Part shown: in pieces, positions 38,384 to 47,370 of the stretch | Layout: every line of letters begins with the position of its first letter | Numbering within the stretch: the stretch's first letter is position 1 | Notes under the pieces: generated by a model | Databases searched by the model: none | What the model saw: the letters and a program-made list of their open reading frames with translations, nothing else | What the model was told of the DNA's origin: nothing | Made by a program: the position numbers and the translations under genes | DNA from: Cellulomonas wangsupingiae | Lineage (GTDB): Bacteria; Actinomycetota; Actinomycetes; Actinomycetales; Cellulomonadaceae | Length of the DNA stretch: 64,000 nucleotides | Assembly (NCBI RefSeq): GCF_024508275.1 | Contig: NZ_CP101989.1 | Location: forward strand, 1,426,001-1,490,000 | Direction of reading: 5' to 3'

Positions 38384-38878
38384 ATGGCCAGGCTCGAGGT
38401 GCCGGTGCAGCTGCGCTGGTCCGACATGGACGCGTACGCCCACGTCAACAACGTCGAGATGCTGCGCCTGCTCGAGGAGGCGCGCATCGAGGTGTTCTGG
38501 CGACACCCCGAGAGCCTCGACGGCGTCGTGCCGGACGGTGCCCGCGCGACCGCGGTCCTCGATGCGGGACCGGGTGCGCTCACGTCCACCCTGGTCGCCC
38601 GGCAGGAGATCCAGTACCTGCGCCCGCTGCCGTACCGGCGGGCGCCCGTCGTGATCGAGCTGTGGCTCGGGCACCTCGGCGGGGCGAGCATCGACGTGTG
38701 CTACGAGGTGCGCGACGCCCCGACGTCGGTCGAGGGCTCGCAGGTGTACGCCCGCGCCACGACGACGATCGTGCTGGTCGACTCCGCGACGGGGGCGCCG
38801 CGACGCCTGACCCCCGAGGAGCGCGCCGTGTGGGAGCCCTACCTGGAGGACCCGGTCGTCATCCGTCGGCGCGCGTGA
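38384..38878 (+). CDS. Hotdog-fold acyl-CoA thioesterase (4-HBT type)
   Basis: 164 residues. The LRWSDMDAYAHVNNVEMLRLLEEAR motif of 4-hydroxybenzoyl-CoA thioesterase-like proteins carries the catalytic Asp (here given as DMDAYAHVNN). Later IQYLRPLPYRRAPVVIELW fits the hotdog fold. A strong AAGGAGG lies seven bases before the ATG. Its last 20 bp overlap the convergent SDR gene. Confidence 0.88.
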   Translation: MARLEVPVQLRWSDMDAYAHVNNVEMLRLLEEARIEVFWRHPESLDGVVPDGARATAVLDAGPGALTSTLVARQEIQYLRPLPYRRAPVVIELWLGHLGGASIDVCYEVRDAPTSVEGSQVYARATTTIVLVDSATGAPRRLTPEERAVWEPYLEDPVVIRRRA

Positions 38879-40580
38879 CGCCCCGGTCGGCCCGGGCGCG
38901 CTCGGCCGTCTGAGCCGCGCGCGCGACGTTGCGCTGCATGCCGCCGAACACGACGCCGTGGAACGGGTACACCGCCCACCAGTAGAGCTGCCCGGCCAGG
39001 CCGTGCGGGTGGAACAGGGCGCGCTGCGCGAACACCACGGGCGGGCGTCGCCACGCGTCGGGGTCCCACGGCCCGTCCGCGTCCCGGGCGCCCGGCACGT
39101 CCGGCGGGTCGGTGCCGGCGTCCGCGGGCTCGACGCGCAGCTCCAGCCAGGCAAGGCCGGGCACCCGCATCTCGGCGCGCAGGCGCAGCAGCCGGCCGGG
39201 GACGAGCTGCTCGACGCGCCAGAAGTCCACGGCGTCGTCGACCAGCAGCCGGGCGGGGTCGCGACGTCCGCGCCGCAGGCCCGGCCCACCGACGACGCGG
39301 TCGAGCAGGCCGCGCACCCGCCACGCCAGCGCCCAGGAGTACCAGCCGCGCTCGCCACCCACCGCCTCGACGACCCGCCAGAGGGCGGCGGGGGAGGCGT
39401 CGACGAGCACGCGGCGCTCGTCGACGTACAGGGAGCCACCCGCCCAGCCCGGGTCCGACGGCAGCGGGTCGCTGGGCGCGCCCGGGGGGAGCGCGGACGA
39501 CCAGCGCGTCGTGACGCTCGCGCCCTGCACGCGCGCCAGGGCGAGGCGCACGGCGCGGTCGAAGCCGATGAGGCCGCCCGGCGGGTCCGGCACGTGCGCG
39601 GCGATGTCGTGCTCGTCGCACACCACCTCGTGGACCAGCGACTCCACGAGCGGCCGCGCGAGCCCGCCGGGCACCGGGGTGACCAGGGAGACCCACAGGC
39701 TCGACAGGCGCGGCGTCAGGACGGGGACCTGCACGATCAGGCGGCGCGGGAGCCCGGCGATGCGGGCGTACCGCTGCATCATCTCGCGGTACGTGAGGAC
39801 GTCGGGCCCGCCGATGTCGAAGGCCCGCGACACGTCCGGGGGCATCGCCGCCGAGCCGACCAGGTAGCGCAGGACGTCCCGGACGGCGATCGGCTGGATG
39901 CGGTTGGCGACCCAGCGCGGCACCGTCATGGCCGGGAGCCGCTCGGTGAGGTACCGCATCATCTCGAACGACGCCGAGCCCGACCCGAGGACGACCGCGG
40001 CGCGCAGCACGGTGGTGGGCACCCCGGACGCGAGCAGGATCTCGCCGACCTCGGTGCGCGACGCCAGGTGCGGTGACAGCTTCTCGCCCTCGGGGTACAG
40101 GCCTCCGAGGTACACGATCCTGCCGACCCCCGCCGCGGCGGCGGCCTGCGCGAAGACCTGCGCCGTGCGCCGGTCGCGCTCCTCGAACGTCCTGCCCGAG
40201 CCCAGGGAGTGGATCAGGTAGTAGGCCACGTCGACGCCGTCGAGCGCGGCGCGGATCTGCTCGGGCTCGGCGGCGTCCGCGGCCACGACCTCGACGTCGT
40301 CGTACCAGGGGCGGCCCCGCAGCCGCTCCGGGTGCCGCGCCAGGGCCCGCACGCGGTAGCCCGCCGCGAGCAGCTCCGGCACGAGGCGCCCGCCCACGTA
40401 GCCGGTGACGCCCGTGACCGCCACGAGGGGTGCGTCGGCGGCCGGTCGGCCGTCCGGCCCGGGGCCGGGCACCAGGCCGCCGAGCGTGTGCGCCACCGGT
40501 TCGGGGGCGAGGTCGGGCTCCGGGTCGCGGCCGGGCTCCGGGGCGTCGCCCAGGGTGGCGTCGGCGCGAGCGTCGCTCAT
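38859..40580 (-). CDS. NAD(P)-binding SDR protein with C-terminal DUF2867
   Basis: 573 residues. A disordered acidic N-terminus of about 50 residues precedes an atypical SDR domain with VAVTGVTGYVGGRLVPELL, YYLIHSLGSG and RIVYLGGLYPEG. The C-terminal DUF2867 region reads RGWYSWALAWRVRGLLDRVV and HPHGLAGQLYWWAVYPFH. Family members are annotated as NAD-dependent epimerase-like proteins of unknown substrate. ATG 40580 is preceded by CAGACT six bases away. Confidence 0.88.
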   Translation of the reverse strand: MSDARADATLGDAPEPGRDPEPDLAPEPVAHTLGGLVPGPGPDGRPAADAPLVAVTGVTGYVGGRLVPELLAAGYRVRALARHPERLRGRPWYDDVEVVAADAAEPEQIRAALDGVDVAYYLIHSLGSGRTFEERDRRTAQVFAQAAAAAGVGRIVYLGGLYPEGEKLSPHLASRTEVGEILLASGVPTTVLRAAVVLGSGSASFEMMRYLTERLPAMTVPRWVANRIQPIAVRDVLRYLVGSAAMPPDVSRAFDIGGPDVLTYREMMQRYARIAGLPRRLIVQVPVLTPRLSSLWVSLVTPVPGGLARPLVESLVHEVVCDEHDIAAHVPDPPGGLIGFDRAVRLALARVQGASVTTRWSSALPPGAPSDPLPSDPGWAGGSLYVDERRVLVDASPAALWRVVEAVGGERGWYSWALAWRVRGLLDRVVGGPGLRRGRRDPARLLVDDAVDFWRVEQLVPGRLLRLRAEMRVPGLAWLELRVEPADAGTDPPDVPGARDADGPWDPDAWRRPPVVFAQRALFHPHGLAGQLYWWAVYPFHGVVFGGMQRNVARAAQTAERARADRGVTRADG

Positions 40581-40629
40581 CCGGGCAGTCTGCGGCCGGT
40601 CGACCGCGCCCGCACCCGGGGCGCGGGCC

Positions 40630-41622
40630 TCAGGACGTGAGCAGGTCCAGGGTGCGCCGCTCGGCCACCTGCTGCGAGCGCGTCGGCTCGATCGTCACGC
40701 CGCGCTCCCACAGCTCGAGGACCCGCGGGTCGATGTACGACGCGCGCGCCACCGTCGGCGTGTTGCCGAGCTCCTCGGCGACGTCGGTCACGACGGACTT
40801 CACGACGCGCCGCCGGCCGCGCTCGCTGGCGGGCGGCGGACCGACGTCCGCCAGGCCGCGCGCCGCCAGCACGGTCGCGTGCCACGTGCGGAAGTCCTTG
40901 GGCGTGGCCTCGCCGAGACGGTCGCGCACGTACCCGCCGACGTCGGCGCTCGTCACGTCGTGCCATCCCGCGTCGTCGCGCCAGGCCAGCAGCTCGGGGC
41001 TCTCGTCCCGGCGGCGCAGCAGCGTGCGGACGAGCGCGGCGACGACCTCGTCGTCGACGACCGTGTCGCGCACCTGGCCCGACTTCGCCGGGAAGCGCAG
41101 GTGCACGGCGCCGGGGGCCCCGTCCTCGTCCGGCAGGACGCGCACGTGCTCGCGCCGCAGCGTCGCCAGCCCGAACGAGCCGTGGCGCCGGGTGTAGCCC
41201 TCGGTGCCGACGCGCAGGTACGCCCGGTCCAGCAGGCGGAACGCGAGGGCCAGGGCCTTGTCCCTGGGCAAGCCGTCCAGCGCGAGGTCGGCCCGGACAC
41301 GCCGACGGGCGGCGGGCAGGCGGCGGGCGACCTCCAGCACGTGCTCGTGCTTGAGCCGGGCGCGGCGCGCCTGCCACTGCAGGTGGTACAGGTACTGGCG
41401 CCGGGCGGCGTCGTCGAGCCCGGCCGCCTGGATGTGGCCGTTCGGCCACGGGCAGATCCACACCTCGCGCCACGCGGGCGGGATCGCGAGCGTGCCGATG
41501 CGCTCGAGGTGGTCGGGCTCGGCGATGCGCCGGCCGTCGGCGTCGAGGTACACGAAGCCGCGTCCCGCCCGGCGACGCGTCCACCCGGGCTGGTCGAGTC
41601 GGGCACGGCGCAGGCGGACCAT
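40630..41622 (-). CDS. DNA topoisomerase IB (poxvirus-like)
   Basis: 330-residue type IB topoisomerase. N-terminal domain has GRGFVYLDADGRRIAEPDHL and IPPAWREVWICPWPNGHIQA. The catalytic domain has GTEGYTRRHGSFGLATLRREH and FPAKSGQ. The nucleophilic Tyr is in TPTVARASYIDPRV. It relaxes supercoils through a 3'-phosphotyrosyl intermediate. ATG 41622 lies six bases past a weak -10 box (GAGACT). Confidence 0.93.
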   Translation of the reverse strand: MVRLRRARLDQPGWTRRRAGRGFVYLDADGRRIAEPDHLERIGTLAIPPAWREVWICPWPNGHIQAAGLDDAARRQYLYHLQWQARRARLKHEHVLEVARRLPAARRRVRADLALDGLPRDKALALAFRLLDRAYLRVGTEGYTRRHGSFGLATLRREHVRVLPDEDGAPGAVHLRFPAKSGQVRDTVVDDEVVAALVRTLLRRRDESPELLAWRDDAGWHDVTSADVGGYVRDRLGEATPKDFRTWHATVLAARGLADVGPPPASERGRRRVVKSVVTDVAEELGNTPTVARASYIDPRVLELWERGVTIEPTRSQQVAERRTLDLLTS

Positions 41623-41677
41623 GCCGGAAGTCTCACCCGCCCGGACGTCGAGCGCGCGTCGAGCGACGTGGTCCTGC

Positions 41678-42568
41678 TCACGGCGGGTCGTCGACGAACC
41701 GGAACCGCACGCGGACGTCGTCCGGGCCCAGGACGTACGTCGACCCCGCGGGCGACCACCGCTCGGGGACCAGGAAGAGGCGGCCGTCGTTCTCGGCCAG
41801 CAGGCGCAGCCCGCGGTACCGGAAGCGGTACTCGACGGGGGCGGTCGGGTCGGCCACCGGGAGGACGGACTCCTCGACGGTGGGATCGCCGGGGAGCAGC
41901 GACTCACGGGTGTCGACGACGACCGCCGGCAGGGCCGTCAGGTCGCGCGCGAGCGCCTTGCCCTGCCCGGTGCCGGACCACTGGGCGAGGGTCGCCGTCG
42001 CCCAGAAGACGCTCGCGACGACCACGAGGGCGAGCAGGACGACCGTGGCGCGCGGCGTCGGCGACGTGGGCGACCAGACGGCGGCGCGCGCGAGCAGGAG
42101 CGCGCCGGTGCCGAGCAGGGCCGGCGTGACCAGCGCGTAGGGTGCCCACTCGCGCAGGGACGGGTAGGCGACCAGCAGGGCGAGGGCGGTCGCGAGCAGC
42201 ACGGCGCCCAGGACGGTGAGCGCCCGGACCCACGGCCGCACGCGGGCGTCGCCCGCCGCCGCCGCCCAGCGCCGTGCGCGGGTGTCCGCCGCGACGAGGC
42301 CGGCGGTCGCGAGCAGCAGGACGAGCGTCGGCACGAGCAGCGGCTGCGGCGAGCGCATGACGAAGTCCTGCGTGCTGTACCCGAGGGTGTCGACGTCGAC
42401 GCCGAAGTACGCGAGCTGCGCGCGTGCCGAGACGTACCCGAAGTAGAACAGCAGGGCACTGACGAGGGTCGCCGGTGCGACGACGGTGCCCAGGACCTGC
42501 CCGACCTGCGCGAGGACCGGCCGGACGGCCGGGGGTGCGTCGTCGTCTCCTGCCGGCGGGTCGCTCAC
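41678..42568 (-). CDS. Integral membrane protein, about five helices
   Basis: 296 residues: helices near residues 28-48, 75-95, 115-138, 148-170 and 175-198, then a C-terminal soluble domain with EYRFRYRGLRLLAENDGRLF and VLGPDDVRVRFRFVDDPP. No family is recognised. GTG overlaps the stop of the upstream lipoprotein gene, so the two are coupled and probably work together at the envelope. Confidence 0.75.
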   Translation of the reverse strand: MSDPPAGDDDAPPAVRPVLAQVGQVLGTVVAPATLVSALLFYFGYVSARAQLAYFGVDVDTLGYSTQDFVMRSPQPLLVPTLVLLLATAGLVAADTRARRWAAAAGDARVRPWVRALTVLGAVLLATALALLVAYPSLREWAPYALVTPALLGTGALLLARAAVWSPTSPTPRATVVLLALVVVASVFWATATLAQWSGTGQGKALARDLTALPAVVVDTRESLLPGDPTVEESVLPVADPTAPVEYRFRYRGLRLLAENDGRLFLVPERWSPAGSTYVLGPDDVRVRFRFVDDPP

Positions 42569-43284
42569 GGGGTCGCCGCGGGGTCGGTGGCCTGGTCGGG
42601 GGCGTCGTCGAGGGTGCCGTCGGGTGTCCCGCCGGCCGGGTCCTCGGAGGGGTCGGCGGCCGGGTCGTCCGACTCCTGCGTGTCGCCGCCCGCGGGCGCG
42701 GGGTTGGCGACGGGCCACCAGCCGTCGGTGCCCCGGACCGCGTCGCACGCCGTGCGCACGGCGCAGCGCACGGTCGCGTCGAGCGCGACCAGCACGTGGT
42801 CGACGTCCGGCGTGGGCGGCGTGACGACGACCGCGCACGAGCCGGCACCGTCGACCAGCACGGCGCCCACGCACGGCGGGGCACCCTGGCAGCCGACGTC
42901 CCGCAGCACCGCCCCGGGCGTGCTGGTGCGCACCGTGTGCACCTCGACGACGGTGCCGCTCGCGGCCGACTCGCCCCAGGCGAGCACCTGGCACCAGGTC
43001 CCGGCCTCGTCGAACGTCGCGCCGCCGCCGACGGGCAGGCCCACGATCTCCACGGCGATGCCGGCGGGCCCGCCGGCACCGGGCTCGACCTGGTCCGGGT
43101 CCTCGGTGCGCGGGGACGGGGCCGGCTCGGTCGGCTCCACGGTGGCGACCGCGGTGCTCGTCGGGGTCCCCGTGGGTGTCCCTCCGTCCGTGGGCGGGCC
43201 GGTGCAGGCCGCCGCGAGCAGGACGACCGCGCACACCGCGCCCCGCACCGCCACCGTGCTGCGTGCTCGTCTCTCGGACACCAT
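42565..43284 (-). CDS. Lipoprotein of unknown function
   Basis: 239 residues. Signal peptide with lipobox LLAAAC at about residue 27, a Thr/Pro linker, and a domain with several cysteines (TWCQVLAWG, VGCQGAPPCVGAVLVDGAG and VRCAVRTACDAV), likely disulfide-bonded outside the membrane. An Asp/Pro-rich tail follows. GGGGGG precedes the ATG. It forms a two-gene operon with the membrane protein downstream. Confidence 0.75.
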   Translation of the reverse strand: MVSERRARSTVAVRGAVCAVVLLAAACTGPPTDGGTPTGTPTSTAVATVEPTEPAPSPRTEDPDQVEPGAGGPAGIAVEIVGLPVGGGATFDEAGTWCQVLAWGESAASGTVVEVHTVRTSTPGAVLRDVGCQGAPPCVGAVLVDGAGSCAVVVTPPTPDVDHVLVALDATVRCAVRTACDAVRGTDGWWPVANPAPAGGDTQESDDPAADPSEDPAGGTPDGTLDDAPDQATDPAATP

Positions 43285-43360
43285 GACGCCCCCCGGGACC
43301 CGGCGCCTGCGGCGCCTCTCGACCAGGAGGAGGGCGCAGACCCGGTCGCGGATACCCCGA

Positions 43361-44239
43361 TCAGTCCGGGACGCGGACCATGCCCTCCTGGGCGATGGAC
43401 GCGACGAGCGTGCCGCTGCGGTCGAACACGCGGGCGGCCCCCAGGCCGCGGCCGCCCTGCGCGCTCGGCGTCGACTGCGTGAACAGCAGCCAGTCGTCGA
43501 CCCGCACGTCACGGTGCCACCACATGGCGTGGTCCAGGCTGGCCATCGAGAGCCCGGGCGTCGCCCACGGGCGGCCCGCGCGGCGCAGCACGGGTTCGAG
43601 CATGATCTGGTCGCACGCGTAGGCCAGCAGCGCGCGGTGGAGCAGCTGGTCGTCGGGCACCGGCCCGCGGGCACGGGCCCACACGCTCTGGCGCCCCAGC
43701 GGCGAGTCGGGGTCCGCGCGCAGGTAGATCGGCCCGTCGACGTGCCGCAGGTCGAACGCCGACTCCTGCGCCCAGAACCGTGCCATCGGGTGGTCCACGT
43801 GGCCCAGCGAGTCCAGCGCGGAGGCGACCTGCTCCGGGTCCGGGACCTCGGGCATCGACTCGGCGTACTCGATGCCGGGCTGCTGCTCCTGGAAGGAGGC
43901 GATCATCGACAGGATCGGCGCGCCCGCCTGCAGGGCGTGCGTGCGCCGCGCCGAGAACGACCGGCCGTCGCGCAGCCGCTCGACGGCGAAGCCGATGGGC
44001 GCTGAGTCGTCGCCGGGGCGCAGGAAGTACCCGTGCATCGAGTGCGGCAGGCGGCCGTCCGGGACGGTGCGCCCGGCGGCGAGCAGGGCCTGCGCGAGCA
44101 CCTGGCCGCCGAAGACCCGCCCCTGCGGCTGCGGCAGGCTCAGCCCTTCGAACACGTCCGGCTGACCGGGGTCCGGCACCAGGTCGAGGGCGCGCAGCAC
44201 CGCACCGACGGGGTCGTTGCTCGCGTCGGGCAGGGTCAT
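43361..44239 (-). CDS. tesB: Acyl-CoA thioesterase II
   Basis: 292-residue double-hotdog enzyme: FEGLSLPQPQGRVFGGQVLA, then SMHGYFLRPGDDSAPIGFAV, FSARRTHALQAG, and in the second half SMASLDHAMWWHRDVRVDDW with the catalytic Asp, plus RGLGAARVFDRSGTLVASIA. Hydrolyses medium- and long-chain acyl-CoA. The ATG is two bases from the stop of the globin gene, an operon. Confidence 0.94.
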   Translation of the reverse strand: MTLPDASNDPVGAVLRALDLVPDPGQPDVFEGLSLPQPQGRVFGGQVLAQALLAAGRTVPDGRLPHSMHGYFLRPGDDSAPIGFAVERLRDGRSFSARRTHALQAGAPILSMIASFQEQQPGIEYAESMPEVPDPEQVASALDSLGHVDHPMARFWAQESAFDLRHVDGPIYLRADPDSPLGRQSVWARARGPVPDDQLLHRALLAYACDQIMLEPVLRRAGRPWATPGLSMASLDHAMWWHRDVRVDDWLLFTQSTPSAQGGRGLGAARVFDRSGTLVASIAQEGMVRVPD

Positions 44240-44241
44240 CG

Positions 44242-44625
44242 TCAGTCCTCGAAGGTGTTGAGCATGGAGTGCGCCGCGCGCTCCAGGTAGTCCCACAGCT
44301 GGGCGCGGTGCAGGGGAGCGAGGTCCAGGGAGTCGACGGCGGAGCGCATGTGCCGCAACCAGCGGTCGCGGGCGTCGGGGTTCACCTTGTACGGGGCGTG
44401 CCGCATCCGCAGGCGGGGGTGCCCCCGCGCGTCCGAGTACGCGGTCGGGCCGCCCCAGTACTGCTCGAGGAACAGGGTGAGGCGCTCGGCCGCGGGGCCG
44501 AGGTCCTCCTCCGGGTACATGGGCTTGAGCACCGGGTCCGCGGCGACGCCACGGTAGAACTCGTCCACGAGACGGGTGAACGTCTCGTGCCCCCCGACGG
44601 CGGCGTAGAACGAGTCGTCTCTCAC
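44242..44625 (-). CDS. glbO: Truncated haemoglobin, group II (GlbO-like)
   Basis: 127 residues. [19 protein letters not shown], then [20 protein letters not shown] and [10 protein letters not shown] with the proximal His. Trp in the G helix ([12 protein letters not shown]) fits group II. Start: CAGGAT at 44638-44633 and a seven-base gap point to GTG 44625; ATG 44634 overlaps the -10 box. O2 or NO handling is expected. Confidence 0.93.
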   Translation of the reverse strand: MRDDSFYAAVGGHETFTRLVDEFYRGVAADPVLKPMYPEEDLGPAAERLTLFLEQYWGGPTAYSDARGHPRLRMRHAPYKVNPDARDRWLRHMRSAVDSLDLAPLHRAQLWDYLERAAHSMLNTFED

Positions 44626-44698
44626 GGCGTCCATCCTGGCATGCGGTCCCACCTGCGCCGACGCCTGGCGGGTGTGCGTCGCGCCACCCCGAGGCGAC

Positions 44699-46378
44699 TC
44701 ACAGGCCGAGCTCGGCCAGTACCGGCAGGCCCGCGCGGACGGCGGCGCGGGCGTCGGCGGCGCTCGACGCGTCGGCCGCACGACGCGCCAGCACCCGGCA
44801 CGTCGCGAGGTCGGTGGCCCCGAGGACCGCCGCCACGTCCGGCAGCGCCCGGGGCGTCATCGACAGCGACGTCACGCCGAGCCCGACGAGCACGACCGCC
44901 AGCGCGGGGTCGGCCGCCGCCTCCCCGCACACCCCGACGGGCCGCGCCTGCGCCGCGCCACCGAGCGCGGTCGCCTCGACCAGCCGCAGGACGGCCGGCT
45001 GCCACGGGTCGGACAGCCCCGCGACGGCGCCCAGCAGCCGGTCCGCCGCCATCGTGTACTGCGTGAGGTCGTTGGTGCCGATGCTCGCGAAGTGCGCGTG
45101 CGCCAGCATCGGCCCGGCCAGCAGCGCCGCGCTCGGCACCTCGACCATGATCCCGGCCGTGGTCAGCCCGTGCCGCGCGCACGCGGCGACGAAGTGCTCC
45201 GCCTCGTCGACCGTCGCGACCATCGGCGCCATGACCCACGTCGTCGTGGCGGGGTGCGCGGCCGCCGCGCGCGCGATCGCGGTCAGCTGGTCCTCCAGGA
45301 CGTCAGGACGCTCCTGCGCGACGCGCAGCCCTCGCACGCCCAGCGCCGGGTTGGTCTCCGGCGCGGCGTGCAGGAAGGGCAGGGGCTTGTCGGCGCCGGC
45401 GTCGAGCGTGCGCACGACGACCTTGCGTCCGGCGAACGCCGCGAGCACGCGCCCGTACGCCGCGGTCTGCTCCTCGACGTCAGGGGCCTGGGTCCGGCCG
45501 AGGAACGCGAACTCGGTGCGGAACAGGCCCACGCCCTGCGCGCCCGCGTCGGCGGCGCCCTGCGCCTCGGCCGGGTCGCCGACGTTCGCGAGCAGGTCCA
45601 CGCGGTGCCCGTCGGCGGTGCGCCCCTCGCCGTCGAAGGCGCGGACGGCACCGGCGAGGGCGCGCACGCGCTGCACGGCGTCCGGCGACGGGTCGGCCGT
45701 CACCGTGCCCGCGGCGCCGTCGACCAGGAGCACGGTGCCCTCGGCGAGGTCGAGCACGCCGGGCGCCGCGACCACGGCCGGGATGCCGCGCGAGCGCGCC
45801 AGGATCGCGGTGTGCGACGTGGGGCCGCCGGCGGCCGTGACGACGGCCAGGACACGCTGCGGGTCGAGCGTCGCGGTGAGCGCGGGCGCCAGGTCCTGGG
45901 CCACCAGCACGTACGGCTCGGCCCGCACCGGGACCCCCGGGGCGGGCTGGCCGGTGAGGTGGGCGACGAGCCGGTCGCGCACGTCCACGACGTCACGCAC
46001 CCGCTCGGCCAGGTACCCGCCCAGCGCCTCGAGCTGGGCGGACACCGCGTCCGCGGCCTCCCAGACGGCGCGCTCGGGGACGAGGTGCTGGTCGCGCACG
46101 CGCTGCTGGGCGTCGGCGACGAGGGACGGGTCGGCCGCCATGGCGGCGGTCGCGTGCAGCAGCGCGGCGGCGTCGCCCTCGGCGGCCCCGGCGGCCGCGT
46201 CCAGCTCGTCGCGCACCGCGTCGGCGGAGCGTGCCACGAGCTCGGCCGCGGCCTGGGTGTCCGCGCCGGGCGGAAGGCGCCGGCCCGCGGGCGGCTCGGC
46301 GACGGCGTCGGGCATCCGGACGGCGGGCCCGACCGCGCGTCCTGGGCTCACGCCGATGCCGGTGACGACGGACCTCAT
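44699..46378 (-). CDS. ptsI: Phosphoenolpyruvate-protein phosphotransferase (PTS enzyme I)
   Basis: 559 residues, normal for EI. Phospho-His in [22 protein letters not shown]-binding domain with GIGLFRTEF-like [13 protein letters not shown], and [15 protein letters not shown] near the C-terminus with the active Cys in [14 protein letters not shown] 46378 is used; the AGGAGG upstream is ten bases away, and GTG 46384 would be nearer. Divergent from EIIB, so co-regulation is likely. HPr and EIIC are not in the window. Confidence 0.95.
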   Translation of the reverse strand: MRSVVTGIGVSPGRAVGPAVRMPDAVAEPPAGRRLPPGADTQAAAELVARSADAVRDELDAAAGAAEGDAAALLHATAAMAADPSLVADAQQRVRDQHLVPERAVWEAADAVSAQLEALGGYLAERVRDVVDVRDRLVAHLTGQPAPGVPVRAEPYVLVAQDLAPALTATLDPQRVLAVVTAAGGPTSHTAILARSRGIPAVVAAPGVLDLAEGTVLLVDGAAGTVTADPSPDAVQRVRALAGAVRAFDGEGRTADGHRVDLLANVGDPAEAQGAADAGAQGVGLFRTEFAFLGRTQAPDVEEQTAAYGRVLAAFAGRKVVVRTLDAGADKPLPFLHAAPETNPALGVRGLRVAQERPDVLEDQLTAIARAAAAHPATTTWVMAPMVATVDEAEHFVAACARHGLTTAGIMVEVPSAALLAGPMLAHAHFASIGTNDLTQYTMAADRLLGAVAGLSDPWQPAVLRLVEATALGGAAQARPVGVCGEAAADPALAVVLVGLGVTSLSMTPRALPDVAAVLGATDLATCRVLARRAADASSAADARAAVRAGLPVLAELGL

Positions 46379-46543
46379 GCCCACCAGACCTCCTGGGTGC
46401 TCGCGGCGACCCGGACGGGCGGTGCGCGCCGTCGTCGCCGTGCCCCGCAGTCTGTCGCGCGTGCGCGCGGCGGGCCAAACCGCGGTGTGCGGGGCAGCGG
46501 ACCACGGCGGTGGACACCGGGGCGACGCCGCGCCGCCCGGCGG

Positions 46544-46549
46544 TAACCT
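46544..46549 (+). promoter_or_regulatory. -10 box of the EIIB-EIIA operon
   Basis: TAACCT predicts a start near 46556 and a leader of about 90 bases in the 268-bp divergent spacer with ptsI. I see no clear operator there. Confidence 0.4.
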
Positions 46550-46646
46550 GGGGGTCACCGACGCACGCGACCGGTGGGGCCGACGGGCGGGTGGACCTCC
46601 CGCTGACGACCCGCGCGTGCCGGTGACGAGACCCGGGGAGAGCCCA

Positions 46647-46877
46647 TTGAGCAAGGCAGAGCAGATCCTGGCCGCACTGGGCGGGGTGGCGAACGTCGTC
46701 GACCTCGAGCCGTGCATCACGCGCCTGCGGGTCGAGGTCGGTGACACGGAGCTGGTCGACGAGCCGGCGCTGAAGGCGAGCGGCGCGTTCGGCGTCGTGC
46801 GCTCGGGCCGCATCGTGCAGGTCATCGTCGGCCCCGAGGCGGACAACCTCGCCGCCGAGCTCGACCACCTGCGCTGA
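46647..46877 (+). CDS. PTS glucose/GlcNAc-type EIIB domain protein
   Basis: 76 residues: SKAEQILAALGGVANVVDLE then the phospho-Cys motif PCITRLRVEV, and VVRSGRIVQVIVGPEAD. It starts with TTG, supported by GGGGAG six bases upstream; no ATG/GTG fits. Phosphate passes from EIIA to the sugar via this Cys. The permease EIIC is elsewhere. Confidence 0.9.
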   Translation: MSKAEQILAALGGVANVVDLEPCITRLRVEVGDTELVDEPALKASGAFGVVRSGRIVQVIVGPEADNLAAELDHLR

Positions 46878-46891
46878 CGGCGACGAGCGCC

Positions 46892-47359
46892 GTGGGTGTG
46901 CTGCGGCTCGCGAGCCCGGTGCCGGGCACGCTGCGCCCGCTGACGGCCGTGCCGGACCCCGTGTTCGCCCAGCAGATGGTCGGGCCGGGCCTCGCGATCG
47001 ACCCCGACCGCACCGGCCGGCAGGACGTCCTGGCGCCGTGCGACGGTGTCGTGGGCGCGCTGCACCCGCACGCGTTCGCGCTCGAGACGGCCGACGGCCG
47101 CGCGGTCCTCGTGCACGTGGGCATCGACACCGTGAGCCTCGCGGGGCAGGGGTTCGAGCTGCACGTCGAGCGCGGGCAGCGGGTCCGCGCGGGGGACCGG
47201 GTGCTGACGTGGTCACCGGTCGACGTCGCGGCCGCCGGGCTGTCGGTCATGTGCCCCGTCGTGGCGCTGCAGGGCGACCCGCACGACCTGACGCAGCTCG
47301 CCGCCGACGGCGAGCACGTCTCCGCCGGTCAGCCGGTCGTCGAGTGGACGGCCGGCTGA
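46892..47359 (+). CDS. PTS EIIA, glucose (Crr) type
   Basis: 155 residues: LASPVPGTLRPLTAVPDPVF, QMVGPGLAIDP, LAPCDGVV, HAFALETADGRAVLVHVGIDTV with the phospho-His in HVGIDT. Normal length. It lies 14 bases after EIIB and converges on mscS. Confidence 0.93.
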   Translation: MGVLRLASPVPGTLRPLTAVPDPVFAQQMVGPGLAIDPDRTGRQDVLAPCDGVVGALHPHAFALETADGRAVLVHVGIDTVSLAGQGFELHVERGQRVRAGDRVLTWSPVDVAAAGLSVMCPVVALQGDPHDLTQLAADGEHVSAGQPVVEWTAG

Positions 47360-47370
47360 CCGGACGGGCG

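Noticed and set aside
38859..38878. 20-bp convergent overlap of thioesterase and SDR genes as a frameshift sign
   Set aside because: Both reading frames end naturally with family-typical lengths; such overlaps are common in compact genomes.
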